From the NCBI RefSeq assembly GCF_009649225.1, contig NZ_WJPP01000002.1, positions 457,042 to 521,041 of the forward strand: a DNA stretch of 64,000 bases. Direction: 5' to 3'. The translations under genes were made by a program, and so were the position numbers. The notes beneath the pieces are model-generated. The model worked only from the letters and a program-made list of their open reading frames with translations, ran no database searches and was not told the origin of the DNA. Shown in pieces: positions 58,539-64,000 of this stretch; the first letter of the stretch is position 1; each line of letters starts with the position of its first letter. The stretch is from Spiribacter salilacus (lineage in GTDB: Bacteria > Pseudomonadota > Gammaproteobacteria > Nitrococcales > Nitrococcaceae).

Positions 58539-60680
58539 ATGAAAAAAATTAGCGCGCAACAGCAGGATGCCCCCAACACTTTCGTTGACGACGAAGTGAT
58601 TGATTTGCGCAAGATATGGGTGGTTTTATTACGGAATAAGTGGGGCATTATCCTTGTTCCGCTACTAGCTGCCATGCTGGCCTACCTTTATGTTTCCACC
58701 CTCACGCCCATTTATCGCGCAACCAGCACACTCCTTATCCAGCCGCCGTCCAGCAATATTGTGGGTATACAAGGGGTTGAAAGCATCACCGGCAACAATG
58801 AGTTTTTGCAAACTCAATTCGAGCTTTTAAAATCTCGCCAACTTGCCGAGCTGGTGGTGAAAGAGCTAAATTTCGTAGCCGACGTAATTCCATCAGAAAA
58901 TGATGAGGCGACGGCGGATGATCGCTTAGAGCGTGCAATTAGCTCATTTCGTCGAACAATCTCCATCTCACCCCGACAGAACACCCAGCTCGTTGACATT
59001 AGCGTCGAAATGGCCGACCCAGAAACGGCTGCTCGGGCTGCAACTGTTCTTGCCCGTGGCTACATTGAGCTGCAAATTCAAGGGCGCTTAGAAGTAACAA
59101 CGCAAGCCACAAATTGGATGAGCCGCCGCCTTAGCGAACTCGAAGATGAGCTTAAAGCTTCGGAGCGGCGCTTGCAGGACTATGTCGAACAAGAAGATCT
59201 GGTTGATATGGGGGGCATAACAACCGTCGAGGCCGCTGAATTATCGCAAATCAATGATCGATTAATTGATGCACGGCAAGCATTTGCGCGGGCGGAAAAC
59301 GAATATCGCCAAATTGCTGACTACACAGCTGATGAGTGGCGTATGCAAGCCACTGCACCTGCGGTACGCAGCAATTCGCTGATCGCCGAGTTTATCGGGG
59401 CCGAAGTTCGAGCAAGAGCTAGGGTTGACGAACTATCCCAGCGTTATGGGCCACAACATCCAAGAATGATCGAAGCGCAAGATGAATTAACGGCCGCCAC
59501 TGAGAGTCTCCGTGGCCAAGTACGACAAGTTGCAGCAAGCATCGAGCAAGCCTATCGACTGAGTGAGTCAAACTTAGCGTCTTTGCAAGCTGCGTTTAAC
59601 GCAAATCGCGAAGACATTCGCGATGTACAGGCCAAAGCGACGCAATTTCGTCAATTAGAACGGGAAGTGGAAAGTAATCGCGCTTTATATGACCGTTTCC
59701 TTACCCGACTAAATGAAACTTCTGCCACCGCAGATATCGAAGAGGTTAATGCGCGCATTATCGATGCCGCGATTGTTCCCAAATCACCCGTGAAGCCACG
59801 GGTGATGAGATCGGCTGGTATCACTGGCATTTTGGCACTGATGGCAGTAATCGGCCTTGCATTTCTTCGAGAACAACTCGACAACCGAATTCGAAGTAGC
59901 TCGGATGTCGATGAAAAACTGCGGGTTCCGATGCTTGGGCTAACCCCTCTACAAAAAAAAGCATCGCGCTCAGAGATTGCGCGACTATACCTTTCAGAAA
60001 CAGAACGTACCTTCTCTGAGGCCATTCGTACCATTCGAACCGGCGTTGTATTATCTGGATTAGATAACCCGGATAAGCGAATATTAATTACCTCGTCTGT
60101 CCCTGGTGAAGGCAAGACCTCTTTAGCCTGCAACCTAGCCAGCGCACTCGGGCAACTTGAGCGAGTCATCCTCATAGAAGCAGACATGCGCAATCCAACG
60201 CTCAAACATGTGTACGGAATGGAGAAAAATCAACCGGGATTGGCCGACGTATTAGCGCAAAATGCCACTCTTGAGCAATCAGTGCACCATGTTGATGGCA
60301 TTGCCGTGCTAGCTTGTGGCACCTTGCCCCCAGACCCTTTGGAGCTGCTGTCCAGCAATCGCTTTAATGATTTGTTAGGGCAGCTTAATCAGGAATATGA
60401 CCGCATCGTAATTGACGCGCCCCCGGTGCACGCCGTTACTGACCCTTTGGTTTTGGCATCCTGCGCTAATGCGGTGCTTTATGTGGTTAAATCAGATGCA
60501 ATGGCCGCGCCAATGGTTTTAAAAGGACTCAGTCGTTTTGACGAATTTGATGCTCCGGTCCTTGGCGTTGTTTTGAGTCATTTTGATGCGAATAAGTCAG
60601 GCCAGTATGGATACGGGTACAAGTACGCCAATGACGGTTATTACGATTACTATGGCTACAGCTCAAACAAAAAAGCGTAG
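58539..60680 (+). CDS. Wzc-like chain-length regulator with tyrosine kinase domain
   Basis: This is a 713-residue inner-membrane protein. The Wzz domain has helices at about 33-52 and 423-442 with a long periplasmic coiled coil. The cytoplasmic BY-kinase domain has Walker A SVPGEGKTSLA (about 520-530), Walker A' VILIEADMRNP and Walker B RIVIDAPPV. The C-terminus is a tyrosine cluster (YGYGYKYANDGYYDYYGY), the autophosphorylation tail. It controls polymer length and export, with the phosphatase encoded next. Confidence 0.94.
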   Translation: MKKISAQQQDAPNTFVDDEVIDLRKIWVVLLRNKWGIILVPLLAAMLAYLYVSTLTPIYRATSTLLIQPPSSNIVGIQGVESITGNNEFLQTQFELLKSRQLAELVVKELNFVADVIPSENDEATADDRLERAISSFRRTISISPRQNTQLVDISVEMADPETAARAATVLARGYIELQIQGRLEVTTQATNWMSRRLSELEDELKASERRLQDYVEQEDLVDMGGITTVEAAELSQINDRLIDARQAFARAENEYRQIADYTADEWRMQATAPAVRSNSLIAEFIGAEVRARARVDELSQRYGPQHPRMIEAQDELTAATESLRGQVRQVAASIEQAYRLSESNLASLQAAFNANREDIRDVQAKATQFRQLEREVESNRALYDRFLTRLNETSATADIEEVNARIIDAAIVPKSPVKPRVMRSAGITGILALMAVIGLAFLREQLDNRIRSSSDVDEKLRVPMLGLTPLQKKASRSEIARLYLSETERTFSEAIRTIRTGVVLSGLDNPDKRILITSSVPGEGKTSLACNLASALGQLERVILIEADMRNPTLKHVYGMEKNQPGLADVLAQNATLEQSVHHVDGIAVLACGTLPPDPLELLSSNRFNDLLGQLNQEYDRIVIDAPPVHAVTDPLVLASCANAVLYVVKSDAMAAPMVLKGLSRFDEFDAPVLGVVLSHFDANKSGQYGYGYKYANDGYYDYYGYSSNKKA

Positions 60681-60689
60681 CGGTGATAC

Positions 60690-61421
60690 GTGATTGACCT
60701 TCACAACCACCTATTGCCCGGCCTAGATGACGGTGCACAAACGCTTAATGAAGCATTGAAGTTGGCGCAAATTGCAGTGGAGGATGGGATTACCCATGCT
60801 GTATGTACCCCACACATTCATCCTGGACTCTACGACAATACCACCACTGCCATTCGAGGTGCGCTTGAGCAATATCAGCAAGCACTGTCGAGCGCAGGAA
60901 TCCCATTAAAGGTGGCGGCGGCAGCCGAAATGCATTTCAGTCTAGAGCTCATGCCACAAGCAGAAGCAAAGACTCTCCCGTTTTTAGGGAAATGGCAGGG
61001 CAAAGATGTTTTCTTACTTGAATTCCCGCATACCCACATCCCCTTTGGCGCTGCCAAATTAGTCGACTGGCTCATTGAGCGTGACATTATTCCCATGATT
61101 GCGCACCCAGAGCGCAATCAACAGGTCATCGCCGAGCCGCAAAATCTAGACTCGTTTATCGATAATGGCTGCTTACTCCAAATCACAGCCGGGGCATTAA
61201 CAGGTTGTTTTGGCACGGCAGCACAACACTGCGCAGAGCAGTTAATGATTGACGACTTGGTAACCTGCATTGCAACGGATTCTCATAACAGCCATAGCCG
61301 CCCACCCGTTTTATCAGAAGCTGCTGCCGCTGCTGAGGCTTTACTCGGGGCTGTGTATGCTGAGCAACTCAGCAAGACAAACCCCTGGCTGATCACCAGG
61401 CATCAATTCGGCAACAGCTAA
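60690..61421 (+). CDS. CpsB/CapC-type PHP-domain tyrosine phosphatase
   Basis: This 243-residue protein has a metal-dependent PHP domain: MIDLHNHLLPGLDDGAQTLN (DxHxH), CTPHIHPGLY, IAHPERNQ and CIATDSHNSHSR. In other polysaccharide loci such enzymes dephosphorylate the Wzc-type kinase. It starts with GTG at 60690, 9 nt after the kinase gene. The stop overlaps the next start (TAATG). Confidence 0.9.
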   Translation: MIDLHNHLLPGLDDGAQTLNEALKLAQIAVEDGITHAVCTPHIHPGLYDNTTTAIRGALEQYQQALSSAGIPLKVAAAAEMHFSLELMPQAEAKTLPFLGKWQGKDVFLLEFPHTHIPFGAAKLVDWLIERDIIPMIAHPERNQQVIAEPQNLDSFIDNGCLLQITAGALTGCFGTAAQHCAEQLMIDDLVTCIATDSHNSHSRPPVLSEAAAAAEALLGAVYAEQLSKTNPWLITRHQFGNS

Positions 61422-62140
61422 TGACCCGGCAAAAATTCGCGGGCATTACCCTCATTGGCTTTGGCCTCACCATTAGCGTTATCGGTGCATTGCTCATGTT
61501 TTCCGCGCTCAACGCGGAACGGGTAAATCGGTGGCTAACGGACTGGGCGGAGGTAGGCGAGCAACCCAGTCCAACAGACTTTGCCATGGCCGAAGCAGCG
61601 GCTATTCGGGCGATTCGATTTTATCCGGGCCCTTCGGGCGCACACTGGGATAGGCTGGGTCGGGTTTATGACTGGCAACATTGGCAGTCACCGCTTAACA
61701 AAGGGCCCATGGAAATTGCACTGCTATCTGCATCCGAAATACTAAATGAGTCGCTAGGGACATCTGGCTCTGCAAACCGCGGGGCCACCCGACTGCGAGC
61801 AATTTCCGCTTATCAACAGGCGGTGGAGCTTAGGCCTTTATGGCCGTATGGAATAACGCGACTGGCCGCGGCCCGTCTGCGGGCTGGTGGTAACGATCAA
61901 GATCTTGCGGAGCTGCTTAAAAACGCCTACCAATTGGGGCCGTGGCGACCCATGGTCAATCGGCGTATTACCGAGATCGGGCTGAGAGGATGGGCCGGGC
62001 TTGACCAACAAGCACGGGATATTGTGCTTGAAAATGCCCGCCGAACAGTATCTTTAAGTCGTGCGGATGAACGCTGGGTACGAGAACTAGGTGAACAGAC
62101 CGATCTAGACCGCTTACTGAAGCTAATGGTGCTGCCATGA
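61421..62140 (+). CDS. Membrane-anchored protein of EPS locus (VpsP-like)
   Basis: This is a 239-residue protein. One N-terminal helix (FAGITLIGFGLTISVIGALLMF) anchors a periplasmic region with amphipathic helices resembling TPRs (AMAEAAAIRAIRFYPG, AISAYQQAVELRPLWPY, RLAAARLRAGGND). Position between the phosphatase and the Wzy-like polymerase resembles VpsP in Vibrio polysaccharide clusters, but homology is not certain. It overlaps the next gene by 4 nt. Confidence 0.65.
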   Translation: MTRQKFAGITLIGFGLTISVIGALLMFSALNAERVNRWLTDWAEVGEQPSPTDFAMAEAAAIRAIRFYPGPSGAHWDRLGRVYDWQHWQSPLNKGPMEIALLSASEILNESLGTSGSANRGATRLRAISAYQQAVELRPLWPYGITRLAAARLRAGGNDQDLAELLKNAYQLGPWRPMVNRRITEIGLRGWAGLDQQARDIVLENARRTVSLSRADERWVRELGEQTDLDRLLKLMVLP

Positions 62141-63483
62141 CCCTCGAGCGTATCTTAGCAAGCAGCGTATTACTTGTAATCGCTTGGCTCCCTTTGCCGG
62201 TCGGCAGCAATCGCAGTTGGGCCATCGGGTTATTTGTTGCTGCCATGGGCATTATTCTCCTGCTTTGGGGTTGGCTTTTACTCAAAGACTCAAGCAGCAG
62301 GCGCTGGAAAACACTAAAAGCCGGCGCGGTTATGGTTGCACTTCTAACCAGCATCCAAATTTGGGTTGCCATACAACTAGTCTTTGGCATCACCACTAAC
62401 CCCGGCGCGACAATTGAGCATTTAGCCCTCGGGATTGCTTACTTAAGCCTGTTCATACTGCTGCTTGGGTTATTTCGCACGCGCCGTCGCCTGACTGTTC
62501 TGCTCAGCGTGCTGGTCATTACCGGGGTTATGCAGGCATTCTTCGGCGCTTTTCTTGTGTTAGCAGACTTTGAATGGGCGCAAGCACTACAGGGCCGTAG
62601 CCGAGTTGTAAGCGGTACCTTTATCAATCGAAACCATGCGGCTGGCTACCTAGCTATGATGTTGAGCTGCGGCATCGGCTTGCTGTTAGCTTTACGAGAT
62701 GAAAGAGCATTCCGCTGGCATCACGTTGCCGGCCTGCTCATTGGCCCCAAGGCTTGGATCAGATTGTCCTTAATTATTATGGTCATCGCATTGGTGATGA
62801 CCCAGTCTCGGATGGGCAACGTCGCATTTTTCTCAAGCCTACTTGCTATCGGCATGCTGTTTACTGCTCTCACCCCTACCAATCGCTTACGCAACGTTTT
62901 AATTTTGGCCAGCATATTAGCTATCGATACTCTAATTATTAGCCAGTGGTTTGGGTTAGAGGCACTACAAACCCGATTGGCAGATGCTCGCTTTCAGAAC
63001 GAAGTTGTTGAGGGTAACGTTGTGCGACGAGAAAATATTATTCGCGACAATGTTCTGATCTATGCGATCCCTCAGTTTAAAGAAAGGCCATTGCTCGGCT
63101 ATGGCGCCGGCACATTTGAGACGAGCTTTCAGCGTTTCCCGGGGAGTGACGTAACGCGTCGCTGGGATCATGCCCACAACGATTATCTACAGATTGCTAT
63201 TGAGTTTGGCCTGGTTGGAATGGTGTTCTTTTCAGTATTTACCATGCTTGCGTTGTGGAACGGTGTTAAGGCTATCGCTATGTCAAAATCCCGCTATCGA
63301 AGCGGAGTAGGCATGGGAGCCACCATGGGGGTCGTTGCCTTACTCATTCACAGTATTGCTGACTTCAATCTACAAATTCCGGCCAATGCGGCACTATTTG
63401 TGACTCTCTGCGCAGTGACCGTTCTGGCGCATACACATCGTCGCAACAAAAAATTTACGCCCCAAAGTATCCCTAAATTTTAG
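62137..63483 (+). CDS. O-antigen ligase / Wzy-type polymerase family protein
   Basis: This is a 448-residue membrane protein with about 12 helices. The Wzy_C signature is a large loop ending in RRWDHAHNDYLQIAIEFGL, and TQSRMGN lies between helices in the middle. It links sugar repeat units in the periplasm. No glycosyltransferase gene is present before the window ends, so the repeat-unit genes should lie further right. Confidence 0.9.
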   Translation: MTLERILASSVLLVIAWLPLPVGSNRSWAIGLFVAAMGIILLLWGWLLLKDSSSRRWKTLKAGAVMVALLTSIQIWVAIQLVFGITTNPGATIEHLALGIAYLSLFILLLGLFRTRRRLTVLLSVLVITGVMQAFFGAFLVLADFEWAQALQGRSRVVSGTFINRNHAAGYLAMMLSCGIGLLLALRDERAFRWHHVAGLLIGPKAWIRLSLIIMVIALVMTQSRMGNVAFFSSLLAIGMLFTALTPTNRLRNVLILASILAIDTLIISQWFGLEALQTRLADARFQNEVVEGNVVRRENIIRDNVLIYAIPQFKERPLLGYGAGTFETSFQRFPGSDVTRRWDHAHNDYLQIAIEFGLVGMVFFSVFTMLALWNGVKAIAMSKSRYRSGVGMGATMGVVALLIHSIADFNLQIPANAALFVTLCAVTVLAHTHRRNKKFTPQSIPKF

Positions 63484-63569
63484 TAGTATTTTTCAGTTGC
63501 AAATAGCTATACATTGATTTCCAAAAGGTGCTATACCTATTAAAAGGTACAGCAACTAAGGAACCTACC

Positions 63570-64000
63570 ATGGAAGGAAGTGCAGCCTTAGAATCGGCCC
63601 GGGTCATTTGCGCCCTTAGGCGTCACGCGGGTGATTTGTTTCCGATTAATGGCTCTAACATCCCCCTCGACATTTGCTTGATTGTTTCCCTTCGGTACCA
63701 CGAAGGGTCGCCGCTAACGATGAAACAGCTAGTACAAGAGCTTCCCTATTCCGAGGCGGGCATTCAATACAACATTCGAATGCTGAAAGACCAAAATTGG
63801 ATCTTACTTCGTCAAGGCACTGAGGATAAGCGCGTTCGGCACCTAATACCGGCACGTAAACTTGAGTCTGCGCTGTTGGATTTTCAGACGCGAGCGGAAT
63901 CAACCATTAACGGGGAAGATGAAACAGAAAATCTGGGTCTTTACACCAATCTGGCGAGCTACGGCGAGCATACCCTTCATGCCCCTGGGGGGGGGGGGGG
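63570..64000 (+). CDS. Winged-helix (MarR-like) regulator, incomplete
   Basis: An ATG at 63570 opens a frame with no stop before the window end (143 codons). Residues about 50-95 form a winged helix: LTMKQLVQELPYSEAGIQYN (recognition helix), RMLKDQNWILLRQGTEDKR (wing). The first 45 residues are helical and contain two Cys. The final codons are all Gly from a terminal G run and may not be real. Regulation of the exopolysaccharide operon is suggested only by position. Confidence 0.65.
   Translation, partial: MEGSAALESARVICALRRHAGDLFPINGSNIPLDICLIVSLRYHEGSPLTMKQLVQELPYSEAGIQYNIRMLKDQNWILLRQGTEDKRVRHLIPARKLESALLDFQTRAESTINGEDETENLGLYTNLASYGEHTLHAPGGGG
63987..64000. other. Terminal 14-base G run
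   Basis: The window ends in at least 14 consecutive G. This is likely a sequencing or assembly artefact at a contig end (poly-G calls) rather than a biological tract. It distorts the last codons of the regulator gene. Confidence 0.8.

Noticed and set aside
59651..60205. 184-codon minus-strand frame
   Set aside because: It is antisense to the kinase domain of the Wzc-like gene and is Arg/Ser-rich, the usual shadow composition.

Overview
The window reads as chromosome of a gammaproteobacterium, probably aquatic or marine. Evidence for this is the combination of ubiK, comM (yifB), rdgC, rsmJ, yggX, the rsmD / M16 peptidase pair / ftsY-ftsE-ftsX-rpoH block, and the coaBC-dut-algC-argB-pyrE neighbourhood familiar from pseudomonads and their relatives. 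Coding density is very high. Many genes overlap by 4 nt (ATGA or TTGA), and I see no insertion sequence, prophage or CRISPR array. The exact genus cannot be read from the sequence alone.

Layout, left to right. (1) 1-5.3 kb: the end of a 3-hydroxyacid dehydrogenase; a nitrogen-control unit (glnK-amt) behind a clear sigma-54 promoter; ubiK, comM, a membrane-anchored cytochrome c and tRNA-Arg(CCG). (2) 5.3-16 kb: an acetylpolyamine-amidohydrolase-like deacetylase; a heterotetrameric sarcosine oxidase operon (soxBDAG) followed by a LysR regulator, with a divergent MFS transporter; and a sulfur unit (secreted rhodanese, YeeE/YedE transporter, and an overlooked 34-residue membrane peptide). (3) 16-22 kb: rdgC, purK, purE, PHA synthase, rsmJ, an unrecognised Cys-containing protein and an RRM RNA-binding protein. 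(4) 22.2-24.5 kb: the most unusual locus. It holds a tubulin-tyrosine-ligase-like ATP-grasp enzyme with a C-terminal PqqD-like peptide-binding domain, divergent from a DoxX membrane protein and a small membrane protein whose tail is a Pro-Glu-Ala repeat. (5) 24.5-45 kb: housekeeping genes (coaD, rsmD, two M16 peptidases, ftsYEX, rpoH, radC, coaBC, dut, algC, a di-haem peroxidase, argB, pyrE, ppc, an AmpG-type permease, trxB, a glutaredoxin-like protein, a LysE exporter, xth). (6) 45-50.4 kb: cobalamin uptake (btuB-btuF-btuC-btuD) under a cobalamin riboswitch, with a divergent PduO-type adenosyltransferase homologue convergent to it. (7) 50.4-55.8 kb: modABC with a small unknown gene and trmB; mutY-yggX and a DUF374 acyltransferase. 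(8) 55.9-64 kb: the start of an exopolysaccharide locus (Ala/Glu repeat secreted protein, outer-membrane barrel, Wza-like, Wzc-like, CpsB-like phosphatase, a VpsP-like membrane protein, Wzy/O-antigen ligase) and a truncated winged-helix regulator that runs into a terminal poly-G run.

How the parts work together. Ammonium, sarcosine, molybdate, cobalamin and sulfur-compound uptake describe a versatile heterotroph that stores polyhydroxyalkanoate. The exopolysaccharide operon is incomplete here, with no glycosyltransferases before the edge. The best candidate for an undescribed system is region 4, where an enzyme of a family that modifies Glu-rich protein tails, carrying a RiPP-type peptide-recognition domain, sits beside a membrane protein with a Glu-rich repetitive tail. 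Enzyme-substrate pairing there is my inference.
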